Source: Gemmatimonadota bacterium (GTDB lineage: Bacteria > Gemmatimonadota > Gemmatimonadetes > Gemmatimonadales > GWC2-71-9). Taken from it: a stretch of 15,980 nt of DNA. The DNA lies in the NCBI GenBank assembly GCA_004357415.1, contig SMVY01000054.1, positions 1-15,980 of the forward strand, written 5' to 3'. The number at the start of each line of letters is the position of its first letter. The first letter of the stretch is position 1. This document shows, one piece after another, positions 7,780-14,560 of the stretch. A program made the translations under genes and the position numbers. The notes beneath the pieces are model-generated. The model worked only from the letters and a program-made list of their open reading frames with translations, was not told the DNA's origin and made no database searches.

Positions 7780-9101
7780 CCATCCTCCTGGTCGGATGAA
7801 GCCGGAGAGGGGGACGGCGGCACGGCTTGCCCGGGTTCGGGGTCCAGTTGTACGCCCTCGACCTGTCCTTTCACGTCCACCCGGTCGACGCCCTCGAGCG
7901 GCGGGAGCTTCATGGTGATGACGATCATGTCCCCCCGAACGTAGCTGAGCGACGGCAGGGCCATGGGCTGCGTCGGTTGGCGCATCTGACGAAAGGACCG
8001 CGCCTGTGAAGTGGCCACCAGACGTTCCAGCGCGGGGCTCCCGTCGCCGGCCGAATCGGGCGCCACGAACCAGGCCGTGACCGTGTCGCCGGCGATCCAA
8101 TCCGCCTCACCGGTGAGCGAATCGCGGCCGGTTTCGAGTTTGGCGTCACCGACGGCATCGAGACGGGACAGCATCCCTCCGGGAAAGTGGAGCGCCACCG
8201 AGTCGGCCAGGATGGTGTACTCGTCGGAGGTGGCCAGTGGCCGGATGCCCTTTCCCCAGGCATCGATCCGGTCCGGCGAGTCTTGGTCGAGGTGGACCGC
8301 GATGGTGTCGCCGACCAAATCCCACTCGTCGTTGACCGCGTGCGCGCTGTCGAGGGCCACGACCCGGCTGAGGGTGCCGCCCGTCAACTCCAGATCGATG
8401 CGCTCCCCGACGAGCCGGTAGGGGCTCTCCCCGGTGCCATCGATTTCCGGCCGCCCGCCGATGAGGGCGCCCTTCCCCGCCGCGCCCGAATCGAGCCACA
8501 AGGAATCACTCCGGCCGGTGAAGTCGCTGCGGTCGATGGTGACCGTACCACCGGCCCACATCTGGTCGTCTCCCCGCATGCGCACCCGGTCCGCCACGAT
8601 TACGTGGGGCTCGGTGGGGTTCCCGGCCGAGTCGATGGTGGCGGACTCGATCCGGGGGCGGCCGATGGCGTACATCTCGGCGACATCGCGGATGCCGGGG
8701 CTGTTGCGTAAGTAGTCGAGGTGCGGTCCGGTGAGGGTCGAGCCGTTTTCCAGATTCCTGGTGAAGACGTTGCCGCGTGCCTCCCACCGGGCTCCGGCCT
8801 GGTACCAGGTACCCCGGTCGGCATCGAGCGTCATGGTTGAGTCGCGGAAGTGGACGTTGCCGACGAAATAGATTATCTCGCCGCCGTGGTAGGCCGCCAC
8901 GCTGTCGCTCTCCATGCGGACGGCTGTTCCCAGGCAGAACAGCCGCACGCCGCCGGCCGCGAAGTAGTTCGTCCCCAGGGGCGTCTCCTGGGTGGTGCCC
9001 TGCCCGCCCACGTGCTCTATCCGGAAGATGCAGTCGTCCTGGGCCACCAGTGGCGACACGGACGCGAGGAGCAGCACGGCCACACCGGCGGCGGCCGTCA
9101 C
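7776..9101 (-). CDS. lptA: LptA/OstA-like periplasmic LPS transport protein, long form
   Basis: LptA-type beta-jellyroll proteins form the periplasmic bridge that carries LPS to the outer membrane. This 441-residue protein begins with a hydrophobic segment and signal-peptidase-like site (SVSPLVA before QDDC, about residue 20), unusual in lacking a basic residue before it. Repeated OstA-style elements follow, such as IIYFVGNVHFRDSTMTLDAD, WEARGNVFTRNLENG, VIVADRVRMRGDDQMWAGG and DYLRNSPGIRD. E. coli LptA is about 185 residues, so this is more than twice as long; it ends in a Pro/Ser-rich acidic tail (about 415-441). The GTG at 9101 overlaps the lptC stop (GTGA) with AGGA just upstream, and its own stop overlaps lptB. 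Position between lptC and lptB supports the name; it could equally be called an OstA-like organic-solvent-tolerance protein. Confidence 0.85.
   Translation of the reverse strand: MTAAAGVAVLLLASVSPLVAQDDCIFRIEHVGGQGTTQETPLGTNYFAAGGVRLFCLGTAVRMESDSVAAYHGGEIIYFVGNVHFRDSTMTLDADRGTWYQAGARWEARGNVFTRNLENGSTLTGPHLDYLRNSPGIRDVAEMYAIGRPRIESATIDSAGNPTEPHVIVADRVRMRGDDQMWAGGTVTIDRSDFTGRSDSLWLDSGAAGKGALIGGRPEIDGTGESPYRLVGERIDLELTGGTLSRVVALDSAHAVNDEWDLVGDTIAVHLDQDSPDRIDAWGKGIRPLATSDEYTILADSVALHFPGGMLSRLDAVGDAKLETGRDSLTGEADWIAGDTVTAWFVAPDSAGDGSPALERLVATSQARSFRQMRQPTQPMALPSLSYVRGDMIVITMKLPPLEGVDRVDVKGQVEGVQLDPEPGQAVPPSPSPASSDQEDG
7784..7789 (-). promoter_or_regulatory. Strong Shine-Dalgarno for the extended lptB start
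   Basis: Minus strand reads AGGAGG, then ATGG, then the GTG at 7779. This near-perfect ribosome-binding site lies in the last codons of lptA and decides the lptB start in favour of the long form. An out-of-frame ATG in the spacer is too close to the site to compete well. Confidence 0.75.
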
Positions 9102-9769
9102 TGGTCCTGTCCCGGCAAGGCCATGGTCCCGGGCGACTCGCCCCGTTGCCCACCACGCGGTGAATCGGTCACCACGTTGATGAATTGCGGGTCTGCCTGG
9201 AACCCGTTGCCTTCGATGGTTTCCTGTTCGGTATCGTAGGTAAACGGCTGATCGGTGTAGAGCTCGTCCCGCTCGCGGTCGTACTGGAGGATCGAGGTCC
9301 GCAGCACCTTGCCGTCGGTCGAACGCACCACCACGTTACCACTCGCCTCCATCCGTCCGGTGTGAATGCGATACACGCCGGAGTCGGCAGTGAGTACCGA
9401 TGTCTCGACTCCGTTCTGGTCGTAGAATGTCAGGCGCAGGACCCGGATTTGGTACACACCGGTGGCGTTGTAGACGAAGGCCGTATCGGCCTCGAGGAGG
9501 TTGCGCCGCACACCATGGGGCGCCAGGATCGTGGCGACTCCGAACAGAATCTGGTCGGCTGAATCGCTCGCGTTGATGATGGCTACGGGGCGCACACTGC
9601 TATCCTGGCAGCCCATGACGGCGCCAGCCACCAGCAACACCGCGGCCAGCGACTTCCAACCGGGGCGGCCACGGGAGCGGAGGTCGACAGCGACGGCGCT
9701 GTCACCGGCGACACCGTCGGCATCGAGGCCCGGCGGGCGGATATGGCGTGCGATGGCGGAGTCTAGCAT
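9098..9769 (-). CDS. lptC: LptC-like LPS export component
   Basis: LptC sits in the inner membrane beside LptB2FG and hands LPS to LptA. The 223-residue protein has about 38 N-terminal residues, one hydrophobic segment (about 41-53), then a beta-rich periplasmic domain: ADQILFGVATIL, VLRLTFYDQNGV, VLTADSGVYRIHTGRMEASG and VVRSTDGKVL, the usual LptC/YrbK pattern of stacked strands. The segment ends in VMGC with Cys54 followed by QDSS, which resembles a lipobox, whereas E. coli LptC keeps a transmembrane anchor. No in-frame ATG, GTG or TTG lies closer to the hydrophobic segment, so ATG 9769 is kept, 9 bp after the pyrG stop and with only a weak ribosome site. The family call rests on fold pattern and position between pyrG and lptA; the sequence itself is divergent. 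Confidence 0.82.
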   Translation of the reverse strand: MLDSAIARHIRPPGLDADGVAGDSAVAVDLRSRGRPGWKSLAAVLLVAGAVMGCQDSSVRPVAIINASDSADQILFGVATILAPHGVRRNLLEADTAFVYNATGVYQIRVLRLTFYDQNGVETSVLTADSGVYRIHTGRMEASGNVVVRSTDGKVLRTSILQYDRERDELYTDQPFTYDTEQETIEGNGFQADPQFINVVTDSPRGGQRGESPGTMALPGQDQ

Positions 9770-9778
9770 ACCAGCTGG

Positions 9779-11446
9779 TCAGGCAGGTGCCTTGGCCACG
9801 TCAGCTGCCGCCGAGGAGCTCACCTCGCGTTTGGTGCGCAGCGCAACCGCTGCCTCGATGAATCGCTCGAACAGCGGGTGTGGCCGGGTGGGGCGCGACT
9901 TGAGTTCCGGGTGGAATTGGCAACCGATGAACCACGGGTGGTTGGGGAGTTCGATGATCTCCACCAGCCCCCCATCGGGCGACTGGCCGGACAGGCGCAT
10001 GCCGAACTCGGCCAGGACGTCGCGATAGGCGTTGTTGACCTCCCAGCGGTGCCGGTGGCGTTCGCTGATTTCGGTGGAGCCGTACACCTGCGCCACCCGG
10101 GATCCCTTCCGCAACCGAGCGGGATAGGCCCCCAGCCGCATGGTGCCGCCGAGGTTTTCCACGTCGTGTTGCGACGTCATGAGCGCAATGACCGGGGTCT
10201 CGCACTCGGGCTCGAATTCGGTGCTGTTGCTGTCGGGCAGTTCGCACACGTTGCGGGCAAACTCGATGATGGCCACCTGCAGCCCCAGACAAATACCAAA
10301 GAATGGCAACTCGTGCTCTCGCGCCCAGCGCACCGCCTGAACCATGCCCTCGATCCCCCGCTCCCCGAATCCGCCGGGGATGAGCAAGCCATCCACCCCA
10401 CCGAGGAGTTCGCCGGCTGACTCGATGTCGCTGAACCGATCGCTGGCGATCCACTCGATCTCCACCTTGGCGTCATTGGTGATGCCGCCGTGGATCAGGG
10501 CCTCTACCACCGACTTGTAGGCGTCGGGCAGGTCGGTGTACTTGCCGACCACCGCGATGCGCACCGACCGCGTAGGTTGCAGGATGCGATCGGTCATGGC
10601 TTTCCAGGCCCGGAGGTCGGGCTCTTTGGTCTCGATGTTCAGGCGCTGGCACACCACACGGTCGAATCCCTGTTCATGGAACAGAAGGGGGATCTGATAG
10701 ATGGTCTGCACGTCGGGGCTCTCGATGACGCAGCCGAAGTCGACGTTACAGAACAGGGAGATCTTGCGCCTGATCCCCGCCTCGAGCGGCTTCTCGCTAC
10801 GGCAGATGAGCACGTCGGGTTGGATCCCGATCCGCATGAGGTCGCGCACGGAGTGCTGGGTCGGCTTGGTCTTCAGCTCGCCCGCAGCCGCCAGGTAGGG
10901 CACCAGTGTCAGGTGCACGAACAGCGCGTTCTCGCGCCCCACTTCCTGGCGGAACTGGCGAATCGCCTCCAGGAACGGGAGCGACTCGATATCGCCCACG
11001 GTGCCGCCGATCTCGGTGATGACCACGTCGTGGCCCGGGGCGGTTCGGCGGATGGCGTTCTTGATTTCGTCGGTGATGTGGGGGATGACCTGCACCGTCG
11101 ATCCCAGGTATTCACCGCGGCGTTCCTTGTTGATGACGTTCTGGTAGATGCGGCCGGTGGTGACGTTGTTCTGTTGCGACAGCGACAGATCGATGAACCG
11201 CTCGTAGTGTCCCAGGTCGAGGTCGGTTTCGGCGCCGTCGTCGGTGACGAACACCTCCCCATGCTGGAACGGCGACATGGTGCCGGGATCGACGTTGATG
11301 TAGGGATCGAATTTCTGGATGGTGACGGACAGGCCCCGTTCGACGAGCAGCCTGCCCAACGAGGCCGCGGCGATTCCCTTACCCAGGGATGACACCACAC
11401 CTCCGGTAACGAAGATGTACTTGGTAGCCGTGGGGGGTGTCATCAT
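9779..11446 (-). CDS. pyrG: CTP synthase
   Basis: PyrG makes CTP from UTP, ATP and glutamine in the cytoplasm. The 555-residue length is normal. The amidoligase domain shows KYIFVTGGVVSSLGKGIAAA (9-28, nucleotide loop) and DPYINVDPGTMSPFQHGEVF (47-66), with ITEIGGTVGDIES (143-155). The class I glutaminase domain has the oxyanion region LLIPGGFGERG (354-364), the nucleophile C386 in GICLGLQ, and H512/E514 in QFHPELKSRPT. All catalytic residues are present. Two ATG codons are adjacent; ATG 11446 lies 4 bp after the kdsB stop with GAGGT upstream. Pairing with kdsB is common in several phyla and makes sense, since KdsB uses CTP. Certain. Confidence 0.99.
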   Translation of the reverse strand: MMTPPTATKYIFVTGGVVSSLGKGIAAASLGRLLVERGLSVTIQKFDPYINVDPGTMSPFQHGEVFVTDDGAETDLDLGHYERFIDLSLSQQNNVTTGRIYQNVINKERRGEYLGSTVQVIPHITDEIKNAIRRTAPGHDVVITEIGGTVGDIESLPFLEAIRQFRQEVGRENALFVHLTLVPYLAAAGELKTKPTQHSVRDLMRIGIQPDVLICRSEKPLEAGIRRKISLFCNVDFGCVIESPDVQTIYQIPLLFHEQGFDRVVCQRLNIETKEPDLRAWKAMTDRILQPTRSVRIAVVGKYTDLPDAYKSVVEALIHGGITNDAKVEIEWIASDRFSDIESAGELLGGVDGLLIPGGFGERGIEGMVQAVRWAREHELPFFGICLGLQVAIIEFARNVCELPDSNSTEFEPECETPVIALMTSQHDVENLGGTMRLGAYPARLRKGSRVAQVYGSTEISERHRHRWEVNNAYRDVLAEFGMRLSGQSPDGGLVEIIELPNHPWFIGCQFHPELKSRPTRPHPLFERFIEAAVALRTKREVSSSAAADVAKAPA

Positions 11447-11450
11447 TGGG

Positions 11451-12194
11451 TTACCTCGCCGTTGCCAGCCACAGAGCCTCCGCTCGGTTGAGATCGTCGA
11501 TCGTGTCCACGCCGGGAAGCGGGTCCTCCTCCACCAGCGCCACGCCTATGGTGAGCCCGTTTTGCAGTGCCCGCAGCATTTCCAGTTTCTCGGCCTCTTC
11601 CGCCATGGTAACCGGGCAACTCACCCAGCGGGCCAACGCCTCGCGAGTGTAGGCGTAGATGCCCAGGTGCCCCCAGTACAGGCCGTCAGCAGGCGTGTCC
11701 CGATCCCTCCGGTGGGGGATGACCGCGCGGGAGAAGTACAGGGCCCGGCCGGCGACGTCCATGACCACCTTGGCCTGGTTCGGATTCTCCGCCTGTTCGG
11801 CCGTCAGCGGACTGGCGGCGGTACCTATCTCGTCTCCGCCGGCGACCCGGTCCAGCGCCCCGCGCACCGCGGCACGGCTCAGGAACGGCTCGTCCCCCTG
11901 AATGTTGAGAATGACGTCGTAGTCTTTATACGCCGGCAGGTTGGCCACCTCGGCCACCCGGTCGGTGCCCGAGGGATGATCGTCGGCCGTCAGCACGGCG
12001 GCGATGCCGGCGTGCTCCACCACCTGGGCCACCATGGGCGATTCCGTGGCCACCACCAGCTCGTCCACCACGCCATGCTCGCGGACACGCTCGATCACCC
12101 GGGTCACCAAGGGTTCGCCAGCCAGGAGGCAGAGCGGTTTGTTCGGGAGTCGCGTTGACCCGAGACGGGCCGGGATGACACCGAGAACACGCAT
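11451..12194 (-). CDS. kdsB: 3-deoxy-manno-octulosonate cytidylyltransferase (CMP-Kdo synthetase)
   Basis: KdsB activates Kdo with CTP to CMP-Kdo, the donor for the LPS inner core. The 247-residue length is normal. Visible motifs are the nucleotide loop IPARLGSTRLPNKPL (7-21), the Kdo-site HPSGTDRVAEV (73-83), NIQGDEP (97-103, metal ligand D101), KLEMLRAL (203-210) and GVDT (228-231, second metal ligand D230). Related CMP-sugar synthetases for sialic acid lack this combination. The ATG at 12194 is preceded by TTAGTCTTCACC, which has no Shine-Dalgarno, while a -35/-10 pair ends only 9 bp upstream; the message is probably leaderless or nearly so. It heads the run of ten closely packed genes. 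Confidence 0.98.
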   Translation of the reverse strand: MRVLGVIPARLGSTRLPNKPLCLLAGEPLVTRVIERVREHGVVDELVVATESPMVAQVVEHAGIAAVLTADDHPSGTDRVAEVANLPAYKDYDVILNIQGDEPFLSRAAVRGALDRVAGGDEIGTAASPLTAEQAENPNQAKVVMDVAGRALYFSRAVIPHRRDRDTPADGLYWGHLGIYAYTREALARWVSCPVTMAEEAEKLEMLRALQNGLTIGVALVEEDPLPGVDTIDDLNRAEALWLATAR

Positions 12195-12202
12195 GGTGAA
12201 GA

Positions 12203-12229
12203 CTAATAGAGTCGGGGGGCGTGTGTCAA
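12203..12229 (-). promoter_or_regulatory. Candidate promoter for the kdsB-pyrG-lpt-rpoN operon
   Basis: Minus strand has TTGACA (12229-12224, a perfect -35), a 15-bp spacer and TATTAG (12208-12203, four of six matches to -10). The spacer is shorter than the usual 16-18. Transcription would begin about 6-8 bases after the -10, at or one to three bases before the kdsB ATG. The lack of a ribosome-binding site before that ATG agrees with this. No other promoter-like sequence is as good in the 129-bp gap. Confidence 0.5.
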
Positions 12230-12249
12230 AAGGCGTGCCAGCTTGGTGG

Positions 12250-12272
12250 GATAGGAGAGCTATCTACCTATC
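12250..12272 (-). repeat. Small inverted repeat in the kdsB upstream gap
   Basis: GATAGG (12250-12255) and CCTATC (12267-12272) form a 6-bp stem with an 11-base loop. A second pairing uses GATAG (12250-12254) with CTATC (12260-12264). It lies upstream of the -35 and has no T-run, so it is not a convincing terminator; it could be an operator or chance. Confidence 0.3.
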
Positions 12273-12293
12273 GAATTGGAGGGTAAAGGGTTA

Positions 12294-12320
12294 GGGAGCG
12301 GGGCTGCGGGGCGGCGGGGC
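12294..12320 (+). repeat. 8-bp-period G-tract array (single arm)
   Basis: Plus strand has G-runs starting at 12300, 12308 and 12316, each four long and exactly 8 bp apart (unit GGGGCNGC), plus GGG at 12294. Four G-runs with short loops could form a G-quadruplex. It lies just past the stop of the unrecognised gene at 12324 and shares the unit GGGGCGGCGGGGC with the arrays at 14457-14546. Confidence 0.7.
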
Positions 12321-12323
12321 CTG

Positions 12324-13061
12324 CTATTGGTCGGAGATTTCGACCGTGGTGGTGACGGAATCGGCTGACTTGACCTCGACCCGGATCTCGGTCACGTGCC
12401 CGTCGAACTGGATGCCGGCCGCTTCGAGTTCCGCTATGACCTCAGCCGGGATGGAATCACCGAACGCCTCCAAGATGGCCGCGGCCACCCGGGCTGAGCC
12501 CTCGGCGCCGTTGTCGGCCGCCGTGCGCAACTCCCGCTCCACGATCCGCACCTGTCGCCGGTACATGCGGACGTGCTCCATTTCCATGCGCCGGCGGTCG
12601 GCGTGGCGCAGTTCAGCCGCCACATCGCGCGGTACCCACAGGAGGAGGGACTCGCCCGACCCGCGGAAGTGGATCTCGCCGAATTCGACGTATCCCCTGG
12701 GCAATTCCGTGTGGCATTCGAAGGAAGAGTTCTCGTCCAGGTCCTCAAAATCGTCGATCGACAGCTGGCAATCGACCAATTCGGCCCACTGCCCCACCTC
12801 GTTCAGCTCGGCTTCCAGCTCGATCCAATTGACTTCCTTGGGGGAGTCGCGGTGAATCACCAGCTTCTTGAGGGATCCCAGCCGGTCGCCGTCGACCTTG
12901 AAGGGAACGAGGTCGAACGGGAGCGGGATCGAGAGCGAGACGGCGCTGTCGATGACCTGCTCGACCTTGGACCGGGCCCCGGCGACGAGGTACCAGCCAG
13001 CCATGCCGACGACGAATATGCCGGCGGCGCCTGAAGCGATACGAATCCAATAGCCACGCAT
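12324..13061 (-). CDS. Hypothetical membrane-anchored protein
   Basis: I do not recognise this 245-residue protein. It starts with a basic residue and one hydrophobic helix (about 6-28, ending YLVAGARSK), consistent with an inner-membrane anchor and the remainder outside the cytoplasm. The middle is acidic (DDFEDLDENSSFECH, 103-117) with two cysteines, in VDCQLS and FECH, about 18 residues apart that might form a disulfide. A helical stretch rich in Arg and Glu (about 157-183) follows, then IPAEVIAELEAAGIQFDGHV and a beta-like end, TTTVEISDQ. The ATG at 13061 has AGGTAGG upstream, and an in-frame TAG ten codons upstream rules out a longer form from the sequence before it. It stands alone between two gaps, so context says nothing firm. 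The steady coding frame, typical codon use and ribosome site argue it is real. Confidence 0.75.
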   Translation of the reverse strand: MRGYWIRIASGAAGIFVVGMAGWYLVAGARSKVEQVIDSAVSLSIPLPFDLVPFKVDGDRLGSLKKLVIHRDSPKEVNWIELEAELNEVGQWAELVDCQLSIDDFEDLDENSSFECHTELPRGYVEFGEIHFRGSGESLLLWVPRDVAAELRHADRRRMEMEHVRMYRRQVRIVERELRTAADNGAEGSARVAAAILEAFGDSIPAEVIAELEAAGIQFDGHVTEIRVEVKSADSVTTTVEISDQ

Positions 13062-13240
13062 GCTTGGCCTACCTGAAGAAGAGGACAGCTATCCGTTTCA
13101 CTAAGAGACGCTTGAGGTCGTCAGAAGGTTTCATTCCCCGGGTGACTCTCGAGTAAAACATGAAGTGCACCCGGTAACGTATTGCCGCTTAATGCCTTTG
13201 GTCAGTCGCCAGGGGTTGAGCCGGTGCTGCCGTCATGAGG

Positions 13241-13269
13241 AGTATGGCTCCCAGGTCATTGCCCGACAA
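13241..13269 (-). promoter_or_regulatory. Weak candidate promoter upstream of the hypothetical gene
   Basis: Minus strand TTGTCG (13269-13264) and CATACT (13246-13241) are separated by 17 bp; each matches four of six consensus bases. It would leave a leader of about 170 bases before the ATG at 13061. The rest of the 242-bp gap (13062-13303) shows no RNA gene or clear terminator. Confidence 0.25.
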
Positions 13270-13303
13270 CCCCGAAGGTCTCGACGTCGGCTGGTCATGC
13301 GCC

Positions 13304-14560
13304 TCATCGATATGACGTGTCGAACCGCCAGTTCACCGCCAACATGAACAGTTGCTGGTTGGGCACCAGCATGTTGTTGGTACCTTGCCAGAACCCGCCG
13401 TCGGGCCCGGTCGAACGATCGAAGCGATACTCGGTCCTGAGTTGCAGTACCTGCCGTCCAACCGTGACCTGGTATCGTAATGCCGCCGTGACGGCGGTGA
13501 TGGTCTGACGTGACGAGGTGATGAGCCTGTCCTCGTCCCGAAAGAACTCCGGCCGCAGTCCTGCCGACCACGGCCCACCCCCAGGCCGCCAGTTGACCCA
13601 CAACGCTCCCCAGCTCCACTGGTAGCGTGGGCTGCCAATCACCGTTGCCTGCCTTTCGGCACCGTACCCGAAATTGCCGATCAGCTCAAAATCTCCGATC
13701 CGGACCTGACCGATCCCTTCAACTGCCAGCCGCCAGAACTCGAGTGAGGTGTTCTCCTGCTCGGGGCCATAGAAGACGTTGCCCCGCAACCAGGCCGCAT
13801 CGTTCACGTCCCAGTGCACCCGCCCACCGTAACTGGGCGCGTTGTTGGGCGACGACAGATAGTCCCACCCACTGGTCACCATCACCACGCCGCTCACCTT
13901 GCCCCCGTAAGGGTACTGGGCGGCCAGCCCCCACTGGAAGTACGGCACGTTGTCGACGCCGTAGACGCGAGTGTAGGTCGGATTGTTGATGGCCTGGAAA
14001 CTCTCGTAGCCCAGGTGCCCCGGAATGAGCCCCCCGACGAGCGCCAATTCCTGGCCGCCGACGGGCGCCAGGTAGGTGGCGTAAGTGTAGTGGAGGTGTT
14101 TGAGGAGATCGGCCGTACCGCTGCCAGTCGTGGACAGATTGTCGACGTCCTTGCCCAGCTGAACTCCGGCCTTGAACCCCCAGGGTGACGCCCGACTTGG
14201 CCGCTTTCCCAGGAACACGGTGCCATTGTTGAGCACCAACTTGTCGACAAAAAGCGTGGTCGCCTTGCTGCGCCAACCGTGGTTGCCCGGCCGGTTGTTG
14301 CTCAAGGCATAGGCGAGATCAAGATAGGCTCCGCCACCAATCGCCGTGGTGGTGTACTCGGTTTGTGAGGATTCAGTGGCCGGTGGCTCGAGTCCTGGGT
14401 CCTGCGCCAAGGCGATGGACGAGCTCAGCATGGCTACTACTATGAGAACAATCTGCGGGACAGCGGGGCGGTGGGGCGGCGGGGCAGTGATGCCATGCCA
14501 ATGATCACGCGAACCACCCCGCAGCCCCGCTGCCCCGCTGCCCCGCTTCATCGCCTTCAT
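13304..14560 (-). CDS. Outer-membrane beta-barrel protein, BBP2/OmpL-like porin
   Basis: A 418-residue exported protein. After a long N-terminal region there is a hydrophobic core IVLIVVAMLSSSIALA (37-52) with a likely signal-peptidase site before QDPG. The rest is alternating beta-strand sequence rich in Trp, Tyr and Gly, with the pattern of putative beta-barrel porin-2: GAYLDLAYALSNNRPGNHGW (77-96), WGFKAGVQLGKDVDN, ALVGGLIPGHLGYES and a closing strand LFMLAVNWRF near the C-terminus. Such proteins are taken to form outer-membrane pores; substrate unknown. The ATG at 14560 overlaps the recombinase stop (ATGA); a second in-frame ATG at 14551 has AGGGG nine bases upstream and may be the true start. 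Both fall in front of an unusual inverted pair of G-tract arrays that encode residues of about 6-35. Protein class is fairly sure; exact start is not. Confidence 0.75.
   Translation of the reverse strand: MKAMKRGSGAAGLRGGSRDHWHGITAPPPHRPAVPQIVLIVVAMLSSSIALAQDPGLEPPATESSQTEYTTTAIGGGAYLDLAYALSNNRPGNHGWRSKATTLFVDKLVLNNGTVFLGKRPSRASPWGFKAGVQLGKDVDNLSTTGSGTADLLKHLHYTYATYLAPVGGQELALVGGLIPGHLGYESFQAINNPTYTRVYGVDNVPYFQWGLAAQYPYGGKVSGVVMVTSGWDYLSSPNNAPSYGGRVHWDVNDAAWLRGNVFYGPEQENTSLEFWRLAVEGIGQVRIGDFELIGNFGYGAERQATVIGSPRYQWSWGALWVNWRPGGGPWSAGLRPEFFRDEDRLITSSRQTITAVTAALRYQVTVGRQVLQLRTEYRFDRSTGPDGGFWQGTNNMLVPNQQLFMLAVNWRFDTSYR
14457..14546. repeat. Inverted pair of 8-bp-period G-tract arrays
   Basis: On the plus strand G-runs start at 14457, 14465, 14473 and 14481, and C-runs at 14517, 14525, 14533 and 14541, all exactly 8 bp apart. 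Each arm is about 30 bp of GGGGCNGC-like units, and I count about 26 of 32 positions matching between arm 1 and the complement of arm 2, with about 31 bp between. The pair could fold into a long GC-rich hairpin, and each arm could form a G-quadruplex on one strand. It lies in the 5' coding end of the porin gene and shares its unit with the array at 12294-12320. Confidence 0.8.

Noticed and set aside
7780..8100. Longer lptB start at 8100
   Set aside because: The added residues overlap lptA coding sequence and are low-complexity. The GTG at 7779 has the strong ribosome site and GTGA junction.
10490..11392. 300-codon open frame on the plus strand
   Set aside because: Antisense to pyrG, which has all catalytic residues. 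Shadow frame.
13069..13134. 21-residue open frame just upstream of the hypothetical gene, possible leader peptide
   Set aside because: GGGGA directly abuts its ATG with no spacing, it shows no regulatory residue pattern or attenuator hairpin, and chance is likely.
13264..13295. Possible terminator after the porin gene (CCGAC...GTCGG with an inner CTTCGG turn)
   Set aside because: The stem is short with mismatches and a long loop, and no T-run follows.
13165..13347. 60-codon plus-strand frame crossing the intergenic gap
   Set aside because: It overlaps the end of the porin gene, has no ribosome site and no recognisable content.
14490..14510. Possible sigma-54 promoter (TGGCATGG...TGCC)
   Set aside because: Spacing between GG and GC is 7 or 12 rather than 10, and it lies inside the repeat loop.
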